Shown in pieces: positions 1 through 9,435 of a stretch of 64,000 bases of DNA. The stretch comes from Candidatus Peregrinibacteria bacterium Gr01-1014_25 (GTDB taxonomy: Bacteria > Patescibacteriota > Gracilibacteria > Peribacterales > Peribacteraceae), in contig VMFU01000005.1 in assembly GCA_007376205.1 (NCBI GenBank), positions 1 through 64,000 on the forward strand, written 5' to 3'. Below the pieces are notes generated by a model. It was not told where the DNA came from. It saw nothing but the letters and a program-made list of their open reading frames with translations, and did no database searches. Made by a program: the position numbers and the translations under genes. Position 1 is the stretch's first letter, and the number at the start of each line of letters is the position of its first letter.

Positions 1-35
1 CACGGCGCGGTATGGAGGAGGAATTGGCGGCGGTG

Positions 36-116
36 CACTTTCTTTGTCGTCCTTTCTTTGTTGCGGGGAGACAAAGAAAGGACGGGAAGATGTTGAAAGG
101 GCTGACAAAGAAAGTG
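36..116. repeat. Nested inverted repeat, relative of the CTTTCTTTG hairpin family
   Basis: Two perfect 13-bp inverted repeats are nested. The outer arms are CACTTTCTTTGTC (36-48) and GACAAAGAAAGTG (104-116). The inner arms are GTCCTTTCTTTGT (49-61) and ACAAAGAAAGGAC (71-83). The arm sequence is the same as the terminal hairpin of the 165-bp element found near 17.1, 30.5 and 33.4 kb, but the rest of that element is absent. It lies downstream of pyrK in the direction of pyrK transcription, so it may act as an mRNA 3' structure. Confidence 0.7.
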
Positions 117-153
117 GCGAAGGGGCTTCCGCCAGAAAGCAAGTACGCATCGT

Positions 154-1011
154 TCACTTCCCAAACTCCTTCTTCCTCCCTACATCATCCCGATGATACT
201 TCCCAAACTCTTCGATCTTCACACACACGTCATTCTTCACAACCGGCCCTTCGATGCACATCCGGATGCCGAGCGGATCGACGACGCAGTTCCCGCACAG
301 GCCGTAACCGCACTTCATGTACCGCTCCATCGAGAGCTGACTGGGAACGCCGTGCGCGGCGGTGATCTCGGACACGCGCTTGAGCATCAGCTCCGGGCCA
401 CAGGCGAACACCTGATCGATCGGGGAGCACTGCTTGCTTTTGGCATTCTTGGAATCGCGCGGGCAGCTCGAGAGGAGCTTTTCGAGAATGTCCGTGTTGA
501 ACCCCTTGTACCCGGCGGAGCCGTCGTTCGTCGCAACGTGCAGGGAGACGTGCGGCAGCGACTCCAACTCTTCAACATAGAGCAGGTGCTCCTTGCCCCG
601 CGCGCCGACGATGACTTCCAGCGTGCAGCCATGCTGCACCGTCTCCTTCGCGACGAAGTACATCGGCGCGGCGCCGTACCCGCCGGCGACCAGGACGATG
701 TGCTGGCCCGGGGACCATTCGTAGAACGTGCCGAAGGGACCCCGCAGTCCGACCAAATCCCCAACTCCCCGCCGCGCGAGCTCGTTGGTCATGTCCCCGA
801 CAGCGAAGAAGGTGATCTTCGTCCGCGCGCCGTCGTCGTACGCCACGCTCATCGGCACTTCGTCCACACCGGGCAGCCAGACCATGAGGCATTGCCCGGG
901 CTTGGCGCCGAGCGACCCGTCGAAGGTGTACGTGCGGACCATCTCTGTCTCCTGCTTCACCTCGACGATGCGGTACGTGCGCGGCAGCCGGCTCTGGAGG
1001 GAGATCGCCAT
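154..1011 (-). CDS. pyrK: Dihydroorotate dehydrogenase electron transfer subunit
   Basis: This 285-residue protein is the FAD and [2Fe-2S] subunit that passes electrons from class 1B dihydroorotate dehydrogenase to NAD+ in UMP synthesis. The N-terminal half reads as a ferredoxin-reductase-like barrel, followed by an NAD-binding stretch with VLVAGGYGAAPMYF. The C-terminal cluster-binding region has the spaced cysteines KCGYGLCGNCVVDPLGIRMC. It starts 3 bases after the pyrD stop codon, so the two are almost certainly co-transcribed and form the usual heterotetramer. The start MAISLQSR was chosen because it sits directly after pyrD; no clear Shine-Dalgarno sequence is visible. The length is slightly above the usual 250-265. 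Confidence 0.92.
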   Translation of the reverse strand: MAISLQSRLPRTYRIVEVKQETEMVRTYTFDGSLGAKPGQCLMVWLPGVDEVPMSVAYDDGARTKITFFAVGDMTNELARRGVGDLVGLRGPFGTFYEWSPGQHIVLVAGGYGAAPMYFVAKETVQHGCTLEVIVGARGKEHLLYVEELESLPHVSLHVATNDGSAGYKGFNTDILEKLLSSCPRDSKNAKSKQCSPIDQVFACGPELMLKRVSEITAAHGVPSQLSMERYMKCGYGLCGNCVVDPLGIRMCIEGPVVKNDVCVKIEEFGKYHRDDVGRKKEFGK

Positions 1012-1013
1012 AG

Positions 1014-2024
1014 TCAGGAAATGGGGGAAGCCACTGTCTGTTGTCCGCTTGCCCCTCGAAGCCTTGGCGAAGTGGGGCTGTCCGCTGTCTGCTTCGCCAG
1101 TTCCCTATGCATCCCGCCGACCATATCCGCGATGTCCCAGATGCCTTCGTTCGTGCACCACATCTGTATCTCCTCGCAGACCGCGCGGAAGACGCCGACG
1201 CCCCGTTCCCACACGGCGGTGCCGATACCGACCAGGCTGGCGCCCGCAAGCATCAGCTCGATGGCGTCCTCGCCCGTGTAGACGCCGCCCATGCCGATGA
1301 TCGGCAGTTTGCCGCCCGTCGCGGCGTAGATGTCCGCGATGCAGCGCACGGCGATCGGTTTGATGCCGGGGCCCGACAGGCCGCCGACGCGATTTGCCAG
1401 GATGGGCATGCGGCTGCGCAGGTCGATCGCCATGCCGGGACCCACGGTGTTGATCGCCGTGAACCCGTCCGCGCCCGCTTCCGCGCACGCGACGGCGACG
1501 GCTTTGATGTTCTCCACGTTCGGCGAAAGCTTGATCAGCACGGGCGTCTTCCCGCTCACGGCCTTCACCGCCTTCGTCACCGCCGCGGCATCGGGAGCGC
1601 TGCACGCGAACGGCTTGCCGAATTCGTCCTCGACATTCGGGCAGCTGATGTTCACTTCGAGCAGATCGGGCTTGAGCGGCAAAATCGCTTCGGCCGTCTT
1701 CGAGAAATTCTCGATGGATTCGGCGATGATGTTGGCTATGAGCGGGACGGGCTTGCCCGCGCTGTATGCGCCGATTTCCTCGCGCGCCTTCTCCGGCCCC
1801 GCATCCGGAACGCCGACGGCGTTGAGCGTCCAGTGATCGGTCGAAATGATGGTGGGGTTGGGGTGCCCCCGGTGTTCACGCAGCCAGAGGGACTTCGTCG
1901 TGATCGCTCCCGCGCCGTTCTCCGCGACCAAACGCCAACTACTCGCGGTGATCCCCATGATGCCCGAGGCGAGGACGGTGGGATTGGGGAACTGTACTCC
2001 GAGGATCGTCTGGGCAAGGTTCAT
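1014..2024 (-). CDS. pyrD: Dihydroorotate dehydrogenase, class 1B catalytic subunit
   Basis: It oxidises dihydroorotate to orotate with FMN, the fourth step of pyrimidine synthesis. Of 336 residues, the body follows the class 1 TIM barrel: N-terminal FPNPTVLASGIMG, the catalytic-cysteine loop EVNISCPNVED, and the phosphate-binding GMGGVYTGEDAIE and GIGTAVWERG. The partner pyrK follows immediately, which supports class 1B. The last 23 or so residues (from about 314, reading SPTSPRLRGASGQ) do not belong to the family. They are the translation of a short dispersed repeat that also interrupts uvrC and a glycosyltransferase gene in this window. The upstream TAGCAT lies close to the start, with little or no leader. 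Confidence 0.94.
   Translation of the reverse strand: MNLAQTILGVQFPNPTVLASGIMGITASSWRLVAENGAGAITTKSLWLREHRGHPNPTIISTDHWTLNAVGVPDAGPEKAREEIGAYSAGKPVPLIANIIAESIENFSKTAEAILPLKPDLLEVNISCPNVEDEFGKPFACSAPDAAAVTKAVKAVSGKTPVLIKLSPNVENIKAVAVACAEAGADGFTAINTVGPGMAIDLRSRMPILANRVGGLSGPGIKPIAVRCIADIYAATGGKLPIIGMGGVYTGEDAIELMLAGASLVGIGTAVWERGVGVFRAVCEEIQMWCTNEGIWDIADMVGGMHRELAKQTADSPTSPRLRGASGQQTVASPIS
1043..1089 (-). repeat. Coding-sequence repeat, copy 1 (C-terminus of pyrD)
   Basis: A roughly 45-bp repeat with core CCTTGGCGAAGTGGGGC, read on the minus strand inside the end of pyrD. It adds SPTSPRLRGASGQ to the protein tail. The same sequence recurs in uvrC (19181-19270, two tandem copies) and in a GT2 gene (19943-19988). 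The core contains an imperfect inverted repeat (GCCCC...GGGGC). Confidence 0.85.
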
Positions 2025-2035
2025 CGGCGGCTATG

Positions 2036-2890
2036 CTACACACTTCGGCGCTGCGGGAAAATGCGGGGGGCGCGCAACCAGATGACGACGAACAGAATGG
2101 TGCCAAACAGGATCAGACGCACCGGACCGATGATGCCCGCCGGCCATTGCAGAAGAGGGAGAGTTGTGTGGAGCGTGACGAGCAACACGGTGGCAAGAGC
2201 GACACCGAGAATGTTTCCCGGACCGCCTGCAATGACATACAACACCAGATTAATCAGAGCGGGGAATCCGTAGTCGCTCGGGTGCAGCAGGTGAATGTAC
2301 GGGGCGAACTGCAGATTGCTCAAGAGCGCCCCGAAGCCCGCCAGGAGAAACGCGGCGCACTGCATGCGAAAGCGGTTCACGCCGAGCGCAGATGCATGCC
2401 ATTCGTGCTCGGCCAGCGCAGCAAGCTGCCGGCCAAATGCCCGACGATGGAGCCAGAACAGCAGTCCCCCCCACGCCATGGCGACGCCCGTGGCAAGCAA
2501 TGCGACGCGCGGCAGCGACGTGATGAGCGGGAGCGACGGGATCTGCGGAACACCGAGCGCTCCGCGGGTGACGGAGGACCAGTTCAGGACGATGCTCACG
2601 ATACCCAGATGCACCGCAAGCGAGAGAACGCCGAAGCCATCGGGCTCCAGCCGCTGACTGATCCATGCAAACAGCACCGAGAGTAATGCGGCCCCAACGC
2701 ATCCCGCAGCGACCGCGATCCCCCAGCTTCCCGTGGCTTTGAGAAGCAGAAATATCAGGTATGCCGAGGCGAGCGACGTCGCGATCGGGCCGAAATGGAG
2801 AATCTTGCCTTTGCCGAACACGACGTTGTATCCCAATGCGGAAGGCATCTGAATCATGACGACGGCGAGGATGTGCCACAGGTAATTCAT
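2036..2890 (-). CDS. Branched-chain amino acid type ABC transporter permease (LivM-like)
   Basis: A 284-residue polytopic membrane protein with about eight hydrophobic segments. Features of the LivM family are NVVFGKGKILHFGPIA near the N-terminus, the EAA-like loop RRAFGRQLAALAEHEWHASALG, and the C-terminal VIAGGPGNILGVALATVLL. It would form the channel together with the LivH-like protein encoded 6 bases upstream, and both belong to a permease-permease-binding protein operon on the minus strand. The true substrate (amino acid, amide or urea) cannot be read from the sequence. It is shorter than many LivM proteins. Confidence 0.87.
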   Translation of the reverse strand: MNYLWHILAVVMIQMPSALGYNVVFGKGKILHFGPIATSLASAYLIFLLLKATGSWGIAVAAGCVGAALLSVLFAWISQRLEPDGFGVLSLAVHLGIVSIVLNWSSVTRGALGVPQIPSLPLITSLPRVALLATGVAMAWGGLLFWLHRRAFGRQLAALAEHEWHASALGVNRFRMQCAAFLLAGFGALLSNLQFAPYIHLLHPSDYGFPALINLVLYVIAGGPGNILGVALATVLLVTLHTTLPLLQWPAGIIGPVRLILFGTILFVVIWLRAPRIFPQRRSV

Positions 2891-2896
2891 CGGAGA

Positions 2897-3778
2897 TCAG
2901 GCGGTACGAAGGGGGCTGCCGAAGATGCCGTGCGGACGGACGAGGAGGAAACCGATGATCAAGAACAGCGCGACGGCGCTCTGGTACCCCGCGGGAATGG
3001 TGTATGCCCCGAACCACGTGACGCCCACGAGCAACTGTTCCAGCAGCGCGATGACGTATGCGCACAGAATCGCGCCGTATAAGCTTCCCCGTCCGCCGGC
3101 GATCACCGCGGCGTATGCTTTGATTGTCAACGGAAACGCCAGCGTCGGCGTCAAATTCTGATCGATGCCGATGAAGATGCCTCCGGCAGCGGCCAGCGTG
3201 CCACTAGCGATGAAGAGCATTTGACGAAGCCGCAGGGCATGGATGCCGAGACTCATCGCCGCATGCGGATGCTGCACGACCGCGCGGATCCGTCTGCCAT
3301 ACGCCGTCGCATGAAGGATGACGGCGAAGATCGCAAGCAAGCTCAATGTCGCGAGGATGAGGGTGATCTGCGACATTGTGAGCTGTCCGCCGAGAATGCG
3401 CACCGGCGATTCCAGGCCCGGCAGAATGCTCGCGGGCCGCTCCTGGAAGAGCAGCAGGATCAGTCCGTCCAGAATCATGCCCCATGCAATTGTCGTCACG
3501 ATCGGCAGCCAGCGGTGGTAGCGCACGAACGGTTCCACGAAGACACGGAAGGTCAGCCAGGACAGAAGCGCGCCGCAGCAAAGACCCAGAAGAATGCTCA
3601 CCGGGAGTGATTGGCCGAGCGATACGCGGAACCACCATGTCATGTATCCACCGAAAAGCGCCATTTGCCCCAGTGCCATGTTGAAGATCCCCATAACGCC
3701 GTACACGAGCGCCAGCCCCCCCGCGATCAGCGCAGCGAGGGAGCCGGCAATGAGGGCATTGAGAACGAGTTGGCTCAC
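2897..3778 (-). CDS. Branched-chain amino acid type ABC transporter permease (LivH-like)
   Basis: 293 residues with about eight membrane spans. The N-terminal NALIAGSLAALIAGGLALVYG and following IFNMALGQMALFGGYMTW are typical of LivH, as are the loop YGRRIRAVVQHPHAAMSLG and the C-terminal YAAVIAGGRGSLYGAILCA. It starts 4 bases after the binding-protein gene ends and is followed after 6 bases by the LivM-like gene, so the three are one operon. It acts in the cytoplasmic membrane as one half of the import channel. Confidence 0.88.
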   Translation of the reverse strand: MSQLVLNALIAGSLAALIAGGLALVYGVMGIFNMALGQMALFGGYMTWWFRVSLGQSLPVSILLGLCCGALLSWLTFRVFVEPFVRYHRWLPIVTTIAWGMILDGLILLLFQERPASILPGLESPVRILGGQLTMSQITLILATLSLLAIFAVILHATAYGRRIRAVVQHPHAAMSLGIHALRLRQMLFIASGTLAAAGGIFIGIDQNLTPTLAFPLTIKAYAAVIAGGRGSLYGAILCAYVIALLEQLLVGVTWFGAYTIPAGYQSAVALFLIIGFLLVRPHGIFGSPLRTA

Positions 3779-3782
3779 CCCC

Positions 3783-4898
3783 TTACTCTAGCGGAATGTC
3801 CTGCAGCGTGACGATCGCACCCTTCTGGAACTCCTTGAGTTGGAACGGAATGCCGATGACGTCGCCGTTCTCGTCGAAGGAAATCGTGCCGACGACACCC
3901 TTGTATTTGGGCAAGTCGTAGAGCGCATCGCGGATCGCCGGACCGTCCATCGCGCCGCCCCGCATGACAGTAGCCAGAATATTCACCGCATCGAACCCAT
4001 AGGCGCCCCAGACAACGCTGGCCTGCGGCTTGCCGTACTTCATCTCGTAATCCGTTGCGAATGTGCCACCGACGGACGACGGCACGTTAATGAACCGCAG
4101 CCCTTCCGCGGCCTCTCCGGCAACCTCGGGGATCACCATCGACTCTGCGACGTCATGGGAAATTGCCTCCTGCTTCAGACCCGCCTCACGCATCTGCTGG
4201 ATCATGACCGCCAGCACGGCATCGCTGTTCGGATTGAGCAGGATGACGTCGAAATCGACCTTCTTCAGGCGCGTGAAGAGCGTGCGGAAATCTTTCGTGC
4301 CGGGCTCGACGGTTTCGTCGAACACCGCCGCGGTCGCCGGCAGCTTTGCCTTGAGCGCGGTGCGGAAGCCCTGGCTGAAGTCCGTGTTCTCGCTGATCAG
4401 CGCCACACGGTCGTATCCCTTCTCTTTGAAGTACTTCGCCATCGCGACCGTCTTGAGCGCGTCGCTCGGATAGTTGCGGAAGATGAAATCACCCGCCTTC
4501 GTCACATCGGGATTGCTGCTGGCCGGAGAGAGCAGCACGACCTTGGCCGCCTCGGCGATCGGCGCTGCCGCCAGCGTGACGCCGCTGCACTCAGCGCTGA
4601 TGACCGCGGCGACCTTGTCGACGTTCACCAGCTTTTGCGCGGCCCCTGCGCCTTCGGCGCCTGTGCACTTGGTGTCCTGCACCACGAGTTCCAACTGCTT
4701 GCCGCCAACGCCGCCATCGGCGTTGATATTCTCGACCGCCCAGCGGACTCCGTTAAGGAGGTCGGCTCCCAGAGCCGCGGCATCGCCCGTGAGGGGCGCC
4801 ATGAGTCCGAGTTTGATCGCCTCACCGCCCTGCTGCACCGGCTGGCATGCACCGAGCAAGAGCGCGGGGACGATGAAGAGAGAGGACAATCGCTTCAT
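3783..4898 (-). CDS. ABC transporter substrate-binding lipoprotein (LivK-like, type I periplasmic fold)
   Basis: The chosen start MKRLSSL gives 371 residues with a lipoprotein signal ending in the lipobox LLGAC, which anchors it outside the membrane. The mature part is a Leu/Ile/Val-binding-protein fold: IKLGLMAPLTGDAAALG, then NADGGVGGKQLELVVQDTKC and the hinge region with VVLLSPASSNPDVT. An in-frame ATG 10 codons further upstream exists, but the residues between do not look like a signal peptide. It heads the operon with the two permeases and is divergent from the ATPase gene at 4989. No Shine-Dalgarno sequence is visible. The ligand cannot be assigned. Confidence 0.88.
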   Translation of the reverse strand: MKRLSSLFIVPALLLGACQPVQQGGEAIKLGLMAPLTGDAAALGADLLNGVRWAVENINADGGVGGKQLELVVQDTKCTGAEGAGAAQKLVNVDKVAAVISAECSGVTLAAAPIAEAAKVVLLSPASSNPDVTKAGDFIFRNYPSDALKTVAMAKYFKEKGYDRVALISENTDFSQGFRTALKAKLPATAAVFDETVEPGTKDFRTLFTRLKKVDFDVILLNPNSDAVLAVMIQQMREAGLKQEAISHDVAESMVIPEVAGEAAEGLRFINVPSSVGGTFATDYEMKYGKPQASVVWGAYGFDAVNILATVMRGGAMDGPAIRDALYDLPKYKGVVGTISFDENGDVIGIPFQLKEFQKGAIVTLQDIPLE

Positions 4899-4988
4899 AG
4901 AAGGAAGGGGTAAGAAACAGGCACACACCGTAGCAAGTGGGAGGGGTCATGCAAGGCAAAATCCTCCCCATCCTGATATCCTCCCCCC

Positions 4989-5723
4989 ATGTCCATTCTC
5001 TCCCTCCGCGACGTGACGCTCACCATCGAGCAGCAGCACATCCTCCGCGGGGTGACGTTCGACGTCGAACAGGGCGAAGTCATCGGCCTCATCGGCCCGA
5101 ACGGATCGGGCAAGACGACGCTGTTCAACGTGCTCTCCGGCTTCCTCCCGCCGACGCGCGGCACCGTCCATTTCAAGGGTGCGGATATCACCCGATTCTC
5201 CCCGACGGAGCGATCCCGCATCGGCATCGGCCGCGTATTCCAGAACTTCGGTATCTTCCGCGAAATGACGCTGGAGGAGAATGTACTCGTCGCCCTCGAG
5301 GCCCTGCCGCGTGAGCAGAGGGAAGTCCTGGGCGATCTGCGCAAAGCCGTACACGCGACCCTCGCGCTCGTCGGGCTGGAGCAGCATGCGAAGAGGAAAG
5401 CCGGGGCGCTCTCCGGTGGGCAGATGCGGCTCCTCGAAATCGCCCGCACGCTGAAGAGCGGCAAGGAGCTCTTCCTGCTCGACGAGCCGACGGCGGGCGT
5501 CTCGCCGAAGATGACGCAGGACGTCGCAACGTTGATCAGAACATTGAAGGAGAACGGAAAAACCGTGCTCATCGTCGAGCACGACCTGCCGTTCATCGCC
5601 CGCATCTGCGACCGCGTCATCGCCATGGACCTGGGCGCGATCGTCGTCACCGGCACGCCCGCGCAGGTGAAGCAATCGAAGGAACTCCGCGAAATGTATT
5701 TCGGGGCAGATCCCACCACGTAA
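4989..5723 (+). CDS. ABC transporter ATP-binding protein (LivG/LptB-like)
   Basis: A 244-residue ATPase with all motifs: Walker A GPNGSGKTT, Q-loop VFQNFGIF, signature LSGGQMRLLEIAR, Walker B LFLLDEPTAGVS and the switch histidine in LIVEHDLPF. The IFREMTLEENVLVALE stretch is typical of the LivG/LptB branch. It is divergently encoded, 90 bases from the binding-protein gene, and should power the importer. Classical systems have two ATPases (LivG and LivF); only one is present here, so it may work as a homodimer or use an ATPase encoded elsewhere. The LptB alternative is less likely given the neighbours. Confidence 0.88.
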   Translation: MSILSLRDVTLTIEQQHILRGVTFDVEQGEVIGLIGPNGSGKTTLFNVLSGFLPPTRGTVHFKGADITRFSPTERSRIGIGRVFQNFGIFREMTLEENVLVALEALPREQREVLGDLRKAVHATLALVGLEQHAKRKAGALSGGQMRLLEIARTLKSGKELFLLDEPTAGVSPKMTQDVATLIRTLKENGKTVLIVEHDLPFIARICDRVIAMDLGAIVVTGTPAQVKQSKELREMYFGADPTT

Positions 5724-5743
5724 AAGAACCCTGCGTTGCGGGG
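5722..5743 (-). terminator. Intrinsic terminator, minus strand
   Basis: Hairpin CCCTGCGTTGCGGGG (5729-5743) is followed on the minus strand by TTCTTTT. It is positioned to end transcription coming from the CTP synthase side or from the small transcript proposed between 5722 and 5945. It overlaps the livG-like stop codon. Confidence 0.55.
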
Positions 5744-5833
5744 CCATAAAGTGCCGACCGCGGGAGCGGTCGGCGGGTAGCGCGGGCGCCATCGTGGCGG
5801 TACACCAGGCACCATGCCTGGAGAGATATTGGA

Positions 5834-5878
5834 TCACCCCCCTTCCCGCAAAATGGGAGTTAGCATTCGAGTGAACAT
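5834..5878 (-). CDS. Possible 14-residue peptide with a perfect Shine-Dalgarno sequence
   Basis: The reading frame MFTRMLTPILREGG begins 3 bases after AGGAGGTGA (5882-5890), a full match to the 16S tail. That stands out in a window where most genes show no Shine-Dalgarno sequence. The frame stops at TGA after 14 codons and is followed by the hairpins described for the candidate transcript. It could be a leader peptide or a real micro-protein, or the motif could be chance. Confidence 0.25.
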   Translation of the reverse strand: MFTRMLTPILREGG

Positions 5879-5945
5879 ACGTCACCTCCTCTGTTTGGGG
5901 GAAGAGTAATGAAGGATCGGACACAGGCGCAGTTGCGCTGCAAGA

Positions 5946-5973
5946 ACTATGCGCCCGTCGCCGATGCAGTCAA
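5946..5973 (-). promoter_or_regulatory. Promoter-like pair for the candidate small transcript
   Basis: On the minus strand TTGACT (5968-5973) and CATAGT (5946-5951) are separated by 16 bases. They lie just after the pyrG stop codon and upstream of the strong Shine-Dalgarno sequence at 5882-5890. The -35 matches five of six consensus bases and the -10 four of six. Confidence 0.35.
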
Positions 5974-6015
5974 CGCATCGCTCTGGCAGGAAATCCACAA
6001 ATCGTATCCCGTAGA

Positions 6016-7761
<1,746 letters not shown>

Positions 7762-8001
7762 CTAGCAGAGCTCAACCGAATAACAAGCGCTCGTGCCCAA
7801 CTGCGGGGCTGGAGGAGCTTGATCCATCTGCTGCCGCCGTGCGGCTGCATGTCTGTGCGCAGCAAGAATCGCTTGAGCCTTCTCCGGGTACCGCTGGCAG
7901 AGCTTCCAGATATCCGCATTCACGTGGACATCCGGAGATGTGCTCTGCTCCGGGAGAGTCTCTGTGTCCACAGCCGCACTCGGTACAACCTCATCGGCCA
8001 T
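7762..8001 (-). CDS. Hypothetical small protein, 79 residues
   Basis: Not recognised. The N-terminal third is acidic and low in order (DEVVPSAAVDTETLPEQ). The middle is helical (IWKLCQRYPEKAQAILAAHRHAAARRQQ) and the tail is proline-rich. It is judged real because a good promoter faces it: TGGACA and TACACT with a 16-base spacer, the -10 ending about 10 bases before the ATG, giving an almost leaderless message. It is divergent from the ATP-grasp gene and separated from it by 90 bases that hold both promoters. Confidence 0.6.
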   Translation of the reverse strand: MADEVVPSAAVDTETLPEQSTSPDVHVNADIWKLCQRYPEKAQAILAAHRHAAARRQQMDQAPPAPQLGTSACYSVELC

Positions 8002-8010
8002 AACATGACA

Positions 8011-8038
8011 AGTGTACTTGCCTTTTCTGCTTTGTCCA
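8011..8038 (-). promoter_or_regulatory. Promoter of the 79-residue protein gene
   Basis: Minus-strand -35 TGGACA (8033-8038) and -10 TACACT (8011-8016) with a 16-base spacer. The expected transcription start falls within a few bases of the ATG at 8001. Confidence 0.55.
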
Positions 8039-8043
8039 GATCA

Positions 8044-8071
8044 TTGACAAAATGGTGGAAAAATGCAAAAT
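8044..8071 (+). promoter_or_regulatory. Promoter of the ATP-grasp gene
   Basis: A consensus -35 TTGACA (8044-8049) and a -10 CAAAAT (8066-8071) have a 16-base spacer. The start codon at 8092 would follow a leader of about 14 bases. It is back to back with the minus-strand promoter at 8011-8038. Confidence 0.5.
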
Positions 8072-8091
8072 ATGTGCAATTTGTTGGCTGT

Positions 8092-9435
8092 ATGCAGCTT
8101 TCTATGCAAACACGGGCACGCATCGATCTGCTCGAAGCAAACCGCACACCGCTGCAGGAGAGCCGGCCGCTCTCCATCGATCTCCCCTCGTACACGGATG
8201 TCACACGGGAGCGTTTGCGCAACGTGATCGTCAGCAACATCTGGTGGGAGGACCGCCTGGATGCGCGGCGGGTCTTCCGCCCGACCATGGACCGCCACGG
8301 ACCGGGGAGTCACTTGAGCATGCCGCTGTCGGCGTCCTGGATGTCGAGCGGACCGCAGGCAGACGGGAAGGACACGAACGTGGTTGCGTTCCCCACCGGC
8401 GTCGACCGGACATTCGTCGACTTCATGGAGCGGCTCGGCGTGCTGGGGCGTCATACCTTCGTGGACTTCTACAAACTGGGGCAGTTGAGTCGCGAGAGCG
8501 GCAAGCTCCTCTACAGCGTGGATGATCTGCCGAGTGCCTGGGATGCGGTCGCCATCAACCGGTCCGAAACGCACCGGCTGATCAACACGAAGAAGTTCCT
8601 GCGTCCGCTCTCCGCATGGGCGGCGCCGTACGAGACCGTTGATCTCACGCGGACGACCCCCGACGATTTCACGCGGGTGGGCGGCGGCGGACGCGTCTAC
8701 GTGAAGCTCAACAACACGGAGAATACGGGCGACGGCGTGCGGCCCGTCGACAGCGTCGAGCAGTACGTCGCGCTGGTGGCAGAGCTACGGGCGCACGCGA
8801 CCAAACACAACCTGGACACGGAGATCTGCCTGCAGACGCACATTCAGGGCCGCAATCACAGCTTCCAGTACGTCATGCGTCCGGGCGATACACGGCTTGG
8901 CCTGATCGCCTTGAGCAACCAGCGCGTGGAGGCCGATGGTGTGACGTACGCCGGCAACGAGAATCTCCCCCTCACGCCCGACATCCTCACGCCGGAGATC
9001 GCCGCCGTTATGACGGACATGGCCGCACGCATCCGCCGGATCGATCCGCAGGCCTTCGGCTGCGTCATGTGCGACTACTTCACCACCGAGGACGGACGCA
9101 CGCTGACGTTCGACCCCGGGCTGCGGCCGACCGGCAATACCGCGACCGCTCTGGCGCGCATGTTCATCGAAGAGCAGACGGGCAAGTCGCCCCTCGTGAG
9201 CGAGTTCTTCTTCGTCCCGACAACGCCGGCGGAGCGCGATTTCTCCGCGACCGTCTCGCCGCTCGGCGACCGGACGACGGTAGACAGTCTCGAGAAGCGC
9301 GGGTACGGCGTCCTCCCTTGGGGATACAACCAGTACGCGGGCCGCGGGCCGTGGATCGCCGTCGGCATGACGCAGGCGAAACTCCGCGAGGCCGTGGACG
9401 ACGCGACTGGTATCCTAAAGGCAGCGCATGGCTGA
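8092..9435 (+). CDS. ATP-grasp-like protein
   Basis: The start MQLSMQTRAR gives 447 residues; a second ATG lies four codons on. The middle and C-terminal parts look like an ATP-grasp ligase: a lysine strand RVYVKLNNTENTGDG, a strand pair EICLQTHIQGRNHSFQYVM, and the metal-binding end CDYFTTEDGRTLTFDPGLRPTGNT, where a D/E-N pair would bind Mg-ATP. Such enzymes join a carboxylate to an amine or thiol; the substrate is unknown. The next gene, a small hydrolase, overlaps it by 8 bases, so the products are probably made together. Family placement is from motif shape only. Confidence 0.6.
   Translation: MQLSMQTRARIDLLEANRTPLQESRPLSIDLPSYTDVTRERLRNVIVSNIWWEDRLDARRVFRPTMDRHGPGSHLSMPLSASWMSSGPQADGKDTNVVAFPTGVDRTFVDFMERLGVLGRHTFVDFYKLGQLSRESGKLLYSVDDLPSAWDAVAINRSETHRLINTKKFLRPLSAWAAPYETVDLTRTTPDDFTRVGGGGRVYVKLNNTENTGDGVRPVDSVEQYVALVAELRAHATKHNLDTEICLQTHIQGRNHSFQYVMRPGDTRLGLIALSNQRVEADGVTYAGNENLPLTPDILTPEIAAVMTDMAARIRRIDPQAFGCVMCDYFTTEDGRTLTFDPGLRPTGNTATALARMFIEEQTGKSPLVSEFFFVPTTPAERDFSATVSPLGDRTTVDSLEKRGYGVLPWGYNQYAGRGPWIAVGMTQAKLREAVDDATGILKAAHG

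Larger units (their letters stand above)
5722..5945 (-). ncRNA. Candidate structured small transcript between pyrG and livG
   Basis: The 292-base gap carries a series of perfect hairpins: CCGACCGC/GCGGTCGG (5754-5773), CGCCA/TGGCG (near 5788-5800) and CCAGGCA/TGCCTGG (5805-5821). They end in a terminator with a T-run on the minus strand. A promoter-like pair lies upstream (5946-5973) and a perfect AGGAGGTGA precedes a 14-codon reading frame. No known RNA family was recognised. It could be a leader peptide-containing regulatory RNA, a small mRNA, or the structured 3' end of the pyrG message. The strand choice rests on the terminator and the Shine-Dalgarno sequence. Confidence 0.35.

Noticed and set aside
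193-1281. A 362-residue open frame on the plus strand opposite pyrK and pyrD
   Set aside because: It is the antisense shadow of two clear enzyme genes; composition is arginine- and histidine-rich with no domain pattern. The same holds for long frames opposite hppA (15288-16646), the SLH/CHRD gene (44232-45653), rlmD (48887-50365), secD (53852-56236, minus) and glnA (62314-63378, minus).
5744-5836. UGA read-through extending the 14-codon frame into a longer protein
   Set aside because: Some candidate phyla read UGA as glycine, but pyrG, pyrD and many other genes here end cleanly at TGA, so the standard code was kept.
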